From the NCBI GenBank assembly GCA_001557505.1, contig LSAX01000005.1, positions 2,170,001 through 2,234,000 of the forward strand: a stretch of DNA of 64,000 nucleotides, in the 5' to 3' direction. This DNA is from Reticulascus tulasneorum (Eukaryota > Ascomycota > Sordariomycetes > Glomerellales > Reticulascaceae). How positions within the stretch are numbered: the first letter of the stretch is position 1; each line of letters opens with the position of its first letter. Position numbers and translations under genes: made by a program. The notes under the pieces are model-generated. The model did no database searches. It saw only the letters and a list, made by a program, of their open reading frames with translations, and was not told the DNA's origin. Below, one piece after another: positions 23,771-36,587 of this stretch.

Positions 23771-24881
23771 GCTTGCCTAGTTTGCCTCTTCACTCGGAGT
23801 GTTCGTCAATGCCAGAGGAGAAGGTCTGAAATGCAAACGGATTCTTCACGAAAAGATGTGTGTAAGTTCCTCTTGACCAGAAGATTCCTCGGGAGCAGTG
23901 GTATTAAAGAAGAGCGAGGAAGGAGAAATGCAAAAAGGTCGGCAGCTCCGGTTCCTAGGGCAAAGAGTATGAAGATGAAATGTTGGGATATCGGGTGGCA
24001 CTGGAACGAAGGATGGGGAGACGGTACGCAATATAAGTTCCTGGGGAATGGTGGTCACGGTCCGACCTGGATGGCAACGATGGGGTTGGACGGCATCATC
24101 TCCATGTACAGCCAGACTACTACCGGCCCTGCGTGCCCTTCACAGCAAGAACACAGGCAAGTAGTCGACCAAGATACACCCTCACCACGCCAGGGGTTGC
24201 AAGGGAGTCGTCAGACAGGGCGGTGGAGCTACGAACTAATCGGTACCTGACACCCCCCTCCCCACCCCATTCGATCTGATAGCCGCAGAAATTTAGAAAT
24301 TAGAATAATGAGTGGCTTCGGGCTAGAAAAGCAAAAATATGGGCAGGGCAAGGTCATCGCACATGGCATTGCAGGTATCCCCCCCATCCCGTCGCTTGAG
24401 GAGCGGGCGTCTTGGTATGCAAGGGGGCTTCTTTCGCGATATGATCCCATGCCCTCCACGAACTGCATGGACCACCTCCTCCACTCCGCCCCCGCCGCCG
24501 TCAACCAACAATCAAACGGAACAAAAGTGTGCCGCGAGAAATGTAGCTGAGATTAGAAAGAGACAAAGACGACGATGGGAGGGGATTCGCGATATCGTTG
24601 CCGCTTGCGGTGGGGCAACATGGGGAGGAGGGGCGAGAGGGGCGATGGACCGATTATTAGTGAAGGGAACGGTTTTTTTTTTGTGAAATTGGCCGAGTGC
24701 AGACCCAAGAACAGAGCCTCTCTCTGTCACCCAGGCAAGGGATGCCCGAATCGAGCCTGGTCTGCGCTCGCCCACCAGTCTATTCATTGCATAGGGGGTG
24801 TGAACAGGATATTACAACACTGTCCCTTGTACAGAGTAGGCCAAATCGATTCCTTTCTGACCCCCCTTCGTCCTATCCCAA
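23771..24881 (-). promoter_or_regulatory. abaA upstream region with BrlA-like motifs
   Basis: This 1.1 kb between the mrd1 stop and the abaA ATG holds the abaA promoter and the mrd1 3' UTR. Matches to the Aspergillus BrlA element (C/A)(G/A)AGGG(G/A) lie at 24200-24206, 24420-24426, 24636-24642 and 24736-24742 on the plus strand and 24823-24829 on the minus strand. One TEA site, CATTCC, lies at 24045-24050 on the minus strand. These are sequence matches only. Confidence 0.4.
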
Positions 24882-27687
24882 CTAGTCCTCTAGTCCGGCT
24901 TCATTGTCACCAATATTGACCTTGGTCCTGCCCTTCCCGGTGAGCTGCTGAAGGGCTACTTTATTGACCTGCCCTCCAATCTTGCGCTGCATTTTGGCGA
25001 TTTCCTCCTCGGCGTCGACCGCTTCCGCCTCCGCAAACTCCAGTACCAGTCTGCGTCCCAACAAGTGGGTATCTCGCAGGGCGTTGAGCGCATTCTCCGC
25101 CTCGCGAGGAGTGACATATTCTGCGAATCCATAGCCACGTGAAGTGTTGCCGAATTTCTTTGGAATGCGAACCGCCTTCAATTGCCCGTAAGTGCCGAAT
25201 AGAGCCCGAACATCCTTCTTGGTCACTTCGAACGGCAAGTTCCGGATCATGATCTTTGTCTTCTGGCCAGCAGACTTCTTCGCCTGGTCCTCTTTGCGCC
25301 GCTCCTCCGCAGCATCTTGGCCTCTGTGCGATGCCTTCACTCCGAGGGCATGGCCATCTAGGACGTGTCCGTCCATCGCCTTGAGAGCAGCGCCGGCCTG
25401 TTCCTTTGTCCGGAACTGGACAAAGCCAAAACCCATGCTCAAGAGCTGCCCCGGCTTCTTGGGGTTCTCTGGCTTTGTCTTGACTCTTGCAGAGACAAAC
25501 CCGTCCAACGGCTTGAACGCCTCCGCAAGCTGGGCCGTGGTCGTGGCAAAACTCAAATTGCGAACGAACAATGAAGACGTCTCTAAAACCTCATCTCCCT
25601 GTTCATCCCGGCCAAGCAACTCCGTGACGCTCAGCTTTTGTACCCCGGATGGCTGATCATCTTTTACTTGCGTCACCTGCGCAGTCTCGTCATTCCTGAA
25701 TAGATCTTTCGGGCCTTTTTCGAGAAACAGTACAGAATCCTTAATACCTGCACGAGTGTCAGATCACCATTTTAAAAGCGTGCTTGGGCCATCACCTACG
25801 TCGATATGCCAACCGCCCAAATGCCGCCTTGGCATGATCAGCCTGGGCAAAATGGACGATTGCTATGGTGCCGCTAGGCGGCATCAGGACGCGAAGTACA
25901 GTACCGTACTCCTCAAACATGGTGCGGAGCTCCTCGATTGTGGTGCCAAAGGGGAAGTTCTTCACCAAGATGGACGAGCCCCCCCGCTCCTTCGACCGGA
26001 ACGCGTCGAGATCAACCCCGCTAGACGCGAAATATGCCTTTGTCTCCTGTATGACCGACGTCTCGGCAATGGCTTGTTTCACGGCGCCTTCGGCATCGGT
26101 GGGGTCCAGAAGATCTGCTTTAGAAACGCCGAGCCGGCTTGCAACTGACGCGTTGATGGCATCTTGGCTCATATAAAGAGCATTCCACTCAAAACTACCC
26201 CTAGATGCCGCCTCGGTCTTTTTGCGAATCATATTCTGCTTCTTGAGAGGAAGCTTGGAAATTGCGAATTCATCTAGTGCATGATCCCGCTTCGCCGCCG
26301 CTGGCAGGACGTGAAGGAGCCTCCCTTGAAAGGTCTGGCAATCTGAAGCCTGGAATGCCGCCTGAGCAGCGCGAGATGTCGAGTACAGGATCAACGCATA
26401 GCCCTTGTTTGAGCTGCCACTAATCGGTACGTGTACCTAGGACGACGTCAGCAATCTGCGTCGATGATGCGTTTAAATGCTGCGTGAAATTGAGGCGGTC
26501 AATATGTCAGATATCCGATGCATCTACTAAAATACTCGTCCAAGGTCGCATCAAATACCATAAGGTATCAGCTGTCCCTATCATGGATTCATCATTGAAC
26601 CAGTCTGCCTTAGGCAGAACAGAAAGCTAGGAGAACTTTGATCTTACCTCTTCGAGCTCCCCAAACTTCCCAAAGTGCTCCTTCAAATCACTTTCAGTGA
26701 CACTGTAGGCCAGGTTGCGCACAAAGAGTCGGCGTGTTTGCTCAATTATGCCAAGGGGTCCATCCTCGATTGGCTGCTCTGCGTTCTCAGCATCGACGTT
26801 TTGGTCTCTCGTCTCACGGGCAGTTTCGACAGGCTCCGGCTCACCCTGCCGTTGCGACAGCGGCTTCTGCGTTGTGACCCGTACAGGAGCTGCCTTCGAC
26901 TCTACGTCATCCTCTACCAGGTCGAGCAGTCTGTTTGTCCGTGACCTGAGCCAATCGTCATCTCCTGTGGCAGTGCTCGGCTGTAGCGGCAAAGCTGCCC
27001 CAGTATCTTCAGTGTCAACCATGGATTCGTCCTTGTCCATTGTGTGATCCGCTTGAGCCTCACTCTGTGGCTCTCTCATCTGTCTCTTCTCCGCCCTTGA
27101 TGGCACAGCCTCGTATTCTTCATCACTCTCCCCATCTTGAACTAGATTTCTTTGCGCTTCCGCTACCAGTTCCGCTTCAGGAATGTCTATCATCTCTGAG
27201 ATATTGTTGGCAGTCTTGTTACCACGCCGCATGACCTGCAGATACTCCCGTAGCTTCGGGTCTGATTCGTCCAGTTCATCCCGCTTCCTCTTCTTTGCAG
27301 CTGAGGCCTCTTCGCTGGGTTCAGGCACAACATCTTTCTTCACTCTCGCTGGTAAAGTCGCTTGATAAACCTCTCTCCCAGTCCTTTGTGGGGTGGGGTC
27401 TGCGATCTGATAGAATGTAAGCATGTGTTGTTTTGAAATGCAATATGGTACCATACCGGTCTGGCAAATTCCACAGCAACCCTAGACATTCGTATGTAGG
27501 ACCGGTTGAAGTATTTGACTGCTCTTGACGCATCCTGGGCTGTCTTGTACCCGACATAACCAATTCTTCGCTGTGGTATCAACTTTACATCCGTCACCTC
27601 GCGACCGCCCTGGGAGAAATGCTTTCGAAAATCTTCCTCGGTGATTTTGGGTGGCAGCCCTTTAATAAATATTCTGGAAGTCTCCAT
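24882..27687 (-). CDS. MRD1: Mrd1, multiple RRM protein of pre-rRNA processing
   Basis: Four exons (27687-27457, 27406-26648, 26436-25800, 25747-24882) with introns of 50, 211 and 52 bp join to 830 residues, the normal size of fungal Mrd1. Five RRM domains are visible: residues 1-80 (RIFIKGLPPKITEEDF); one split by intron 2 (RLFVRNLAYSVTESDL); SSILVKNFPFGTTIEEL; SLFVRNLSFATTTAQL; and TKIMIRNLPFEVTKKDV near the C-terminus. An acidic linker separates RRM1 from RRM2. Yeast Mrd1 binds the 35S pre-rRNA and U3 in the 90S particle and is needed for cleavage at A0-A2, so this protein should act in the nucleolus. It is divergent from the dynein light chain gene. Confidence 0.94.
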
Positions 27688-28207
27688 GATTGGTAAATAA
27701 ATTCAGGAAACGACAATGAGGATTTAAAGATCTCCCAGCTTTACATCTCGTCGATCTATGCAAGACACTTGTCGACCGCTGGTGAGTTGAAGTTCTCCCA
27801 CTAGCCTGAAATGTTTTTTTATTTTATAAACTGACAACTGCTATCTGTTATCAGCACGTGATCACACACCCCACCACACACGTTCTGCCGGATCCACAAA
27901 ATTACACATGCTGGTCTGTGCAGCATGGCAACCTAACATGCCCTTTCCGACGCGGATCCGTCAACAATATACAACACAAATACGTAGACCAACACCTCCG
28001 ATTACAAAGCTTCACAAGTCGGAAAGAAGACCCCACCTCCAGATTTTCGAAGCGCGCAACCAAAGTAAATCTGCTCATTCGAACAGTAAGCCATCTTCTC
28101 TTGTCCGGGCTCTCTTTGAACATCAGGGGCTATCTCCTGCTGCGTTTGATATTGGCGCGAACAACCTCAGGCTAACCTTCAAGTCCAGCTCTCGAGACCC
28201 ACGCAAG
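27688..28207. promoter_or_regulatory. Divergent promoter region mrd1 / dynein light chain
   Basis: This 520 bp separates two divergent start codons and should contain both promoters. It is locally AT-rich near 27810-27835. No operator was recognised. Confidence 0.5.
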
Positions 28208-28846
28208 ATGGCCGACGTTAAGGGAAGCGCTTCTCCTGCGCCGCGGGACAAGCTGGAAGGTGAGCAGGACTGTCAATTCGAGCAACATGGTTGGAGAAAC
28301 TAACAAGGATGACGCTAGCCCAAGTCAAATCTGCCGACATGGTGAGATCCGCAAGTACCGGGGAGCTCCAACACAGCTGACCAGATGCCAGACGGACGAT
28401 ATGCAGGGCGAGGCAATCGAAGTCGGTGCGTTATATGGTCGCCACAGAAAGGATCGTACCTGCTAATCAAGCTCGTGACGAAGCCCAGGAAGCGATGGCC
28501 AAGTTTACAATCGAGAAGGTGGGTTCTTCCACGCGACTAGGTGAAGTTTTATGTCACTGACGAGCTTTCAGGATATTGCCCAGCACATCAAGAGAACCGT
28601 AGGAGCACCCCTGCCCGCCGTCGGAGCAACAGCGCGGTACTGACCCAAGATACTTAGTTCGATGAGCGAAAGGGACCTACATGGCACTGTATCGTTGGCC
28701 GTAACTTTGGAAGCTTCGTTACTCATGGTATGCTACTCGTCCCCTCCCAAGGTGCCAGCCTTTACTCACAATACGAAACAGAAACCAAACACTTCATCTA
28801 CTTCTACCTCGGCCACTGTGCCATTCTTCTCTTCAAGACCCAATAA
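28208..28846 (+). CDS. nudG: LC8-type dynein light chain
   Basis: Seven small exons (28208-28259, 28319-28341, 28392-28425, 28484-28518, 28572-28598, 28658-28727, 28782-28846) encode 101 residues. From about residue 27 the sequence is LC8 throughout: [45 protein letters not shown] and [19 protein letters not shown]8 is a homodimeric hub that binds dynein intermediate chain and other partners; the Aspergillus gene is nudG, needed for nuclear migration. For intron 3 I chose the acceptor at 28483, which restores the family spacing. The AG at 28471 lies only a few bases past the CTAAT branch site and would add four residues. Six introns in a 306-nt coding sequence is dense even for LC8 genes. Confidence 0.92.
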
Positions 28847-31800
28847 ACGAGACGCATCGGAGTTCGCCATCGACTTTGGAAGCAATGGGATGCGACATGG
28901 GACCTGGGCTTGGGCCATGTGGTGTTTATGGGATCATGGGATACGATAATCGGAGAGATACGAGACTGATGAACGGAACCGAGACAAGAGGCGACTGCTG
29001 AGGATTAAGGTTATGGCAGCAGCCAGGCGATGCTGGTTTTGCTGCAAGAATGATTGTACAAGTGCTGCTTGCTGCATGCGCTCAACTTGAGCTATCGAGT
29101 GGTAACACTATGCGGTGGATATTGATTCCAGGGCTGTCACGCCGTTTGAGGGATGTCTAGATTGCTCCATCGGCTGTCAAATTTCAATGTCTCAGAAGCC
29201 TCGGAATTGCGTACAATTGTGATGAGATCTAAAAACTTGAAAGTAGTGCGCGGCCCCTCGTCGAACGGGATCCGTGAGACATCTGTCTCAGGTGAGGTTG
29301 GCGATTGGCTACAATTCCCCACTACCGAAGAAACGACTCAATCGACACGGTCCCTACTCCAACACTGGATGGAGAATTGCTTCCTACCTACAGGCCCTCC
29401 AGACTCCCTCTCCCCTCGACGGCACCAATTGCGGGGATTAGCAGACAATCCCCTCAGATTCGTGTGCCCTTGAGGTATCCATTGGATATGCAGCTGGTAA
29501 GCTTTATTTATTTCGTCGGAATTTCTAAAATGATCATCCTCCTTCATCGACCTTCAATTCCACGGGATCGACATCCGTTCCCTCGGCCTGGACCGACTCC
29601 ACTTTCTGCCCCTTCGGGAGGGGTGGGTGGCCATTGGCAAAGTTCCCTGGTGAGCGTCGTCCAGGATGGTGAGCGCAGTCCCTTTGGCTCGAGGACAAAC
29701 CTGTTACCGGATCGGCGGAAGGAATGTAACGGGGGGGCGTGGCACGAGGAGGAAACCACAAATGGCTTTCGTACGTTGTTCAGTTCCACGTACAACCTTG
29801 AACTTTCGGATTGGCGAACAAAATGCGAGACCGGCCGCCAATAGTGTAAAGAAGGGAAATGCGGATTTAGCGTCGTCTTGTTACCTTCTTAATGCTCTTT
29901 AGGTGCGGAGGGTGATGGGGGTTTTCTCGTTTTCTCGAGCATCCCCGTGGCGGGCCTTCATACCTTCCGGATATTTTCATAGGGTGCCATTGAGCTGTCT
30001 TCCTCCACACAGCTCAAGGAGGCCGTCGGCCAATTATAGGGGAAATGCAATATAAAACGTGGGATCCGCTCACGAAAGTTTGATAGTTCATTTGGCGGGG
30101 GGAACGCCCGACCCGATCGTCAAGGAATACCGTACGGCCGCCATCAGGGTCGCCCAGTTGCACAGAACAGGACCTCTGCTCCGGTGGAATAGTGCCAACC
30201 CCCGTTCTCTGGTTCTTGCTGGGATACATCTTTGTTGTGAAGATAAACGGAATTCGGCCTATCAACCCGCGCCTTTCGCAGGAAACTGTTCCGTGATAGA
30301 GCGATCTGATGGTGGATGGCTGGGAACGCTAGACTGGATGGGCAAAATCAGGGTCCCGACCTGGAAAAATTGACACGGGTTCGTGGCTTCAATATTGTCC
30401 CTCTCTCGTCTCTTTGTGGCACACCCCTCTCGCTAGAACGTGCAATCGTCCGTCCGAAGCCAAAAGTCGTTCGATCGGATGCTTACTTACGTCTCCCGGG
30501 TTCGCCTTGCCAGAAGCCTCGCAAACCCCGAAGGTAAGAGTAAGCTGCGCATCAGGCACAACAGCGAATGAGGCACATGCTCCTATTCTAGCACACCGAG
30601 AAGATGGGATGGGGTTTTCTGTAACGAGCCAGTGTCTATCAGTTCGTCTGCGCTACGGCCAAGTTATAACCCAATGCGGCATCGGGAGGGGGAAAGTATC
30701 TCGGGTGTACTTGCAGCTGGCATCCACCCACCACCACGACGTACATACATTGCCTTTACCTGCATACCATGCCATGCCATGCATACAACACCACCCAGAC
30801 CCGACCGAGGATCCTGTGTTCGGGCCAGTCCGGGCTAGTGAGACAACTGGCAGCGTGCAAATCCACGACCGGGAAAGACGAGCGAGAGACGGACGCTGTG
30901 GCTGGCGGACTCTGTGTGAGGCAATATGTGGAAGGAGGGTGGGGATGATCTCATAGCGACGGCACAAGAAACATGTCGCCCCCATGTACTACTTCCCATT
31001 TGCAAAGTGAGGGGAAACGGATGGGAGGCGAGTGAGTTAATTGACTCTGATCATGAGGATTTTGGCATCCGCCGACGTGGAGAAGCGCCAATTCGTGGCA
31101 GGGAGTTTGGTACGATCAGGCCAATGATCCTACTACGTACCAAATTCATGGGGAAACTTCGATGCGCTTACCATTCTGTGCCTTTGGTCGGTAGACCCCC
31201 AATCCTGAAGGCATTGTAGTCGGCCCTATCCTTCGCCTCCAACAAGTAAGTAAGCTGATGACCATTTTCTCAATCCATCTGCGTACCCATCGAACCGTGT
31301 GACAACAGCCAGCGGAAGCAAGCCAATCCCCTTTCGTCCAAAGAGATCGAGAGTGTCTCGTTGCCGCGAAAACGCATGGCTCGTACGGATCCCAGTGCCA
31401 GGCGAGAGGAACAACGGATCCACATGAAATCCGATGGGGTTGCTATTTTAGTTTCGCTCTCGACTGCGGGTCCCACACAAGGGTATCGCCAATTACTTAT
31501 ATTGCACATCTGGGGGAAATAGAGTCTCGTTTCAGTGGCATATCCCGTTGCAAGACATGGTAGACCAAAGACTGGTGCCCACTTCTCGATGGCAACGATA
31601 CATTTGCTCAATGTCGACTTATGAAAGATAGATTAAACAGTCTGGGGAAAACTCTCCGCTGCCAGCCAGGCCCAGCGGGGGGACAATGAACCACGCATGC
31701 ACCCCCCATGATGGAGACGTTCCTTTTTTGGGTTGTGGGTGATGCCGCAGTTGGCACACGAGGCCCCATAAACTCTCTGCTGGCGGGCTGACCTCTCGCC

Positions 31801-34559
31801 CGCTGCCTCGCTTGCCTCGCGCCCCCCGGGGAACACGACCGGGACTTTTTACGAAAGAGAGCTGAGCTGGACGATGGAATAACACCCCCGACATATAACT
31901 TGTTAATGCTGGGCTCTCCTACTGCAGAGCAGGTGATCGGCCGCCTGAAGAGCCTGGGGTCTGCTGGCGAATGAAAGTCCAGGCAGCCCTACCGACGCCT
32001 GAAGTTCAGGAACAGGCAATTTACTAGAAGCCAGCACGGCGTCGCTGTTGGTACGAGCGTTTGACCCCCCAGGCGGTGCGCAGGAGGCTGACGGGGGAGG
32101 CGCGAAAGCGCCTGTGAACTCGAGATGCTGCCTCCAAACCGGTATTTCCAAGGATACATGCGTACCTCGACCAAGGCAGATCGGGACAAGAGTCAGGGTT
32201 TGTAAGATCCGACAAGAACGGAACGGTGCGGAAAGCCTCAAGACAGACGCGGCCAGTGGTTTGCTGAATGTTTGCACATTTGTAATCTCATCGGTTCTGA
32301 ACGAGCCTATGGCTAGCGGATAGTGGCCAGTGATTTGGCATGCCCCCAAACCAACCCCGAAATCCCACTGTACAATGTGCAGCCGTAGGAGTGATTAGTG
32401 GGGTCGTCTCGTCTTTCCCGCCGCCACCACCACCCACCACCTCCACCAGGATAGAGCTTGAGGATCATTTGGGATGTGTGGTGGGATGATGAGGAGCACA
32501 GGTCTCAGTACTTGCAGGGCAATGGCAGCGCCAGGGAAGTTCCAGTCAGGAACATGTTTCAAGTGGGGATTGACCTTCGGACGAAGATGTTTTATTATGC
32601 GATATGATTCCCGACCCGATCTCCCCTGAAGCAGGACCAAGGAAGAGGGCTGTGTGCCTGATGCCTCGTCCCGTCTTGGGATGGTTTCTCTCTGCTGGCC
32701 GAGTTTCCTTGAACGAGGCGAGAGTCAAGGGAAGGAAGTGAAAGAAAAAAGGTAAACTCAAGTAAGCAACACCCCAGGGGGGGGAAGACGACGACGACTT
32801 GGCTGCCCCATCCGCATCCCGCCCGAACCCGGCTTGCACCAAAAAGCCGTGCAGGAATCTGTACTTCGTATAGTACTAGGCCGGCCATACAGCGTGTATG
32901 TTCCGCCTTCGTACGGGGGCCGAGTGGCATGATGCCACCGCTGCAGCCATTGAGACCAGCTGGTAGGCGAATACCAAGCAAACTCGCAAAGAATTGGCCA
33001 TTGGCAATCGATCGAGGACGGGTCGAAGTCAGTTCGCCCTCGATGTGCTTTTTCATGCGGCGTCTGAGGCGCTGCCTCTCGTCGCCAGCCAGCTGACCAG
33101 GCGCGCATGGCTTCCTCGTAAGGCCAGAGATGGATACACCCCCCTCTGGACCCCGTCGAGGGGGTTGGCCTGATCTCCACTGCACCAAGTACCACGCAGG
33201 TACTTGGCCTCGTGGTGTGTTGTGCTGCTGCTCCCGTGGCCTGGTCGGCACATCGTCAGCCATCCGCCCAACTGCTGGGAAGTAACAGGGAGCGTGACGA
33301 AACAGAGGACGAATGCCTTTGCTGTCTGCCTCGCATATATTGTAATGGGATTATTTTTGGCCGGTGTGCCAGATGCCTCGGCGACCTTTGCCCATGGCAT
33401 TGTGCGTCAATGATGTCAGTGACTCAAGCAAAAGTCATGCAATTACGGTTCTATCAACGAGCCCCAAGGATTTTACCAGTCACCGAGACAGGAGCTGAGG
33501 GGTTCTAAGTTCAGGTACGGATATTCAATAGACAAGGGCACACGCCTCATCCGCCATCCCAGCCCAGACCCTCACTGTTGAACGAGCTGGCAAAAACACC
33601 ACCAGGCCACTGGCCGGGCTCGCCTGCCGGTTCCATCATCAGGCACACACCACCATATCCAAAGACGACCACTAACCGGTAATAGAGGTGATGTCAGCAC
33701 GATTGGGTCAAGGTTACGGCAACAGATGCCTTCTACTCCTACTCGCCCACCTCCTCGCCTTACCCGTGGGCGCCGTCGTTGACACGATGGAGGGAGGACA
33801 AGGACCTGCGACGACATGGCACAGCTTATGCTTTCAACTCTATTCCCGAGCGGAGCTGGAGGAGTGGTACCTCTAACGACACAGTTGGTGACAAAGAAAG
33901 GTTGGCAGTCCGTCGTTTCTACCGGGCTGGCGACAAACCCCTCCCACCATCCCGAATTCGGTTTGGCCCGGATATTTAAGTAGCTATTCAAGTAAGTCTG
34001 ATGGTGAAAATTCTAGTTAATAAGTAGTAAAAGAGCAAGACATTGCATGATTCTGTTTGTCTATCACGTCCTCTCCAACTGACAGTCGCTCACAAGGCCA
34101 AAAGACCGCCGTCTTCTTTTTGTCATCAAGTTGGCCACACTACCCCGGTTAGTTAGTAATTAGTAGAAGGCATAGGTAGTGTACCGGCGCCCCTGCTGGT
34201 GACCAGGTGACAGAGAGACCCATAATCGTCTATTGGAAATAAATAATAGTGGACCGGGAAGAGTGGTGCAGTCAGTGTGTACCTATGCCATGTATGGGTG
34301 ATGTATATGTGTAAGATACTCGTCACGGCAGACTTGGAATTTGCTCGCAACATTTACCTGTTGATTGGAATGCATCCCCCTTTCCCCTCTCGCCAATCCG
34401 CCGCTCCAGCGGATGACAACAACATGCTCATATCAGATTGAGAATCCTACTTATGTAGTACCTGGAGGGGAGAAGGGTATTGGTGGGAGCACAAAAGTCG
34501 TGGCAGTTTGGAGACCGGCGAGGCGGTCATGATCGGGTGGCAGGCTCGCTGCTCTATCC

Positions 34560-34583
34560 AGCTGCTGCTGCTGCTGCTGCTGC
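34560..34583 (+). repeat. CTG trinucleotide repeat
   Basis: A run of eight CTG units in non-coding DNA, possibly polymorphic between strains. Confidence 0.75.
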
Positions 34584-35595
34584 GGTCGGTCGGTGGGAAT
34601 CGTGGATTTGGGCTAGGTATATCCTTGCATGGCGAAGTGGTTTTGGCTTTTTTGGGTTCTTTGAACCTTTGTGGTGGGTCGGTGAGTGTGTCAAGTTTGG
34701 ATGGTGCACCATGGTTTGGGTGAAGTGACAAAAAAAGCGACAGAAAGAGGTTCTGCCCCACCCGCCAGGTCAACCCAAAGATGATTTGCTTGTTAGAGCA
34801 GGAGATCAGATACAAAAAGGGAAATAAAGGCAGAATGCAGAAGAAGAAACGGAAAAGCAAAAAACACACAATTTGCTTTCTCTTTCGAGTTTGAAAGCAA
34901 AAACCTACACACACAACCCTGGAAATCCTTATGTAGACAACAAAGAGTCGGAGAAGCCCGTCCCTGGTGTGGGTTTTCGTTGCCGCAGCACAGCAGCACA
35001 GATGGCACTGGACTTCGACCAAGCTTTAGGTACCCGAATCTCCCTATCTACCTACCTACCCGTTATGGCGTGGATGCTTCCTTGACAACCAACTGATGAG
35101 TGGGCGGGGACAAATTACCATCAGCGACCTTCGAGCGGTATTTCTCTATTACCGGTAGGTAGTAATTAATATGTAATCAGTACGTAGATTTCCAAATGAA
35201 CAGATCTGGAGTTGGAACGGGCAAAGACGGTGGGATATCCCTCAGTGCACCTGGGTAAGGTACCTGGGTAGTCAGTGTCCTGAATGCCAGGACAAAGTGC
35301 TACTCCTCCTCCTCCTCCCCTACCACCTTGGGATATCGAACATTCTCTTGCCCATTCGACTTTGCTTACCAAACTCAGCTGCTACATGGACATCGTTCTC
35401 CACCGATTTCGTAGGTATGTCATCCGTCGTTACTACGTAGTACTGCGAATACAGCATAATAAGGTACACACATACATACATACGACGTACATAGCCAGCT
35501 GCATGCATGCGCTGCACCAGCTCATCCCGTGGATCCCACACCCGCACCCACACCCTCACTCGCACACCTCAGACATACACACACACGCAGTCCAG

Positions 35596-35624
35596 AACTG
35601 GACTGGACTGGACTGGATTGGATG
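35596..35624 (+). repeat. TGGAC pentamer repeat
   Basis: Several head-to-tail copies of TGGAC that decay into TGGAT, directly after a CA-rich simple repeat. The region is non-coding. Confidence 0.7.
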
Positions 35625-36109
35625 GGCCCCATGTCAGGGAAGAGGTACCGGGCTGGTATCACCCGTTGACCCCCTGGTCCGCCCCATGCTCTCGAGCCAC
35701 TCACAGCCTCTGCTGGCCTTCGCCCATCAGATCGCACCCTTGGGATTTCAGCGGATCAACTAAGCAAAGTACATGACAAGTACCCACCATTGGTTGACCC
35801 TCCCATTCCCCCCCCCTGTCTGCCCACCTTTACCCTGCCTGGTTACCAAGTAACCACGCCCAGTACGAGCACGCTACATACACCTCAGCTGCGTTGTGTA
35901 CCTACCACCCAAGGTACTGTGTGCCCTTTCCAGTGGCTTGACAGTGTGCCCCCCCCCAAATGGTCCAGTGCGGTCCAGTGTGATCCTGTAGTGTACCACC
36001 TGCCTGCGAGCACCACACAGACACACTACCAAGACGGCGAGGTACCTACCCAAGTACCTTCATTGCTCAGGCAGGTTCGGGCTGGTGCTGCCGCTGTGCC
36101 CACCCTCTC

Positions 36110-36255
36110 CGTCTCTGCTCCAACTTTCTTCCTCTCGCTCCTCCTCCCGATCCAGAACCTAGGAACCTCGTTGCTTCGCTCGTTACCTCACCTCAACTCG
36201 CCCTCTCCTCCCCTCTCCTTCACCTCCCCTCCTGCTTGTTCGTGCCTGTTTTTGA
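36110..36255 (+). promoter_or_regulatory. CT-rich tract of ELL-like promoter
   Basis: Strongly pyrimidine-biased plus strand about 330-480 bp before the ATG. CT-rich tracts often precede transcription start sites of filamentous fungal genes. Confidence 0.35.
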
Positions 36256-36587
36256 ATCCCATTGTTCCTGTTCGACGGTAGTTGGATATCGTGCCAGCAT
36301 CACAACCATTCACCCCGAACAAAGCCGAAACGAAACCCATTCAACTCGCCTTGACAATGTGACGTCCTGCCACCCATAAAGCCCTCCTCCATCATATCAG
36401 ACTCGCTCGAGAGTCCAGCCTGCAACTTTAACGTCGACACCGGCCTTCGTGCCCCCCTCCCGAAACAAGAAGAATCTACAGCACATTGGATTGTACTCAT
36501 ACCCGTTCGATTTCCACATTTGCAAGGCGCCCGACCGGCTGCAACCTGCACAACCCCTCCCAGTCGAATGCACGCGAGATATCCACG

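Larger units (their letters stand above)
28847..36587. other. 7.7 kb gene desert upstream of ELL-like gene
   Basis: No frame in this stretch has a recognisable domain, codon signature or spliceable partner. It contains a CTG run (34560-34583), CA- and TGGAC-rich repeats (35540-35625), many TACCTA/AGGTA-type motifs between about 35020 and 36060, and a CT-rich tract (36110-36250) typical of fungal promoters just before the ELL-like gene. The longest frames (30414-30956, 32595-33263, 34447-35022) read as random or low-complexity. A non-coding RNA or a very diverged gene cannot be excluded. Confidence 0.45.

Noticed and set aside
34447..35022. 191-codon minus-strand frame rich in Phe/Leu
   Set aside because: The hydrophobic run comes from poly-purine/pyrimidine DNA; the pattern is low-complexity, not a membrane protein.
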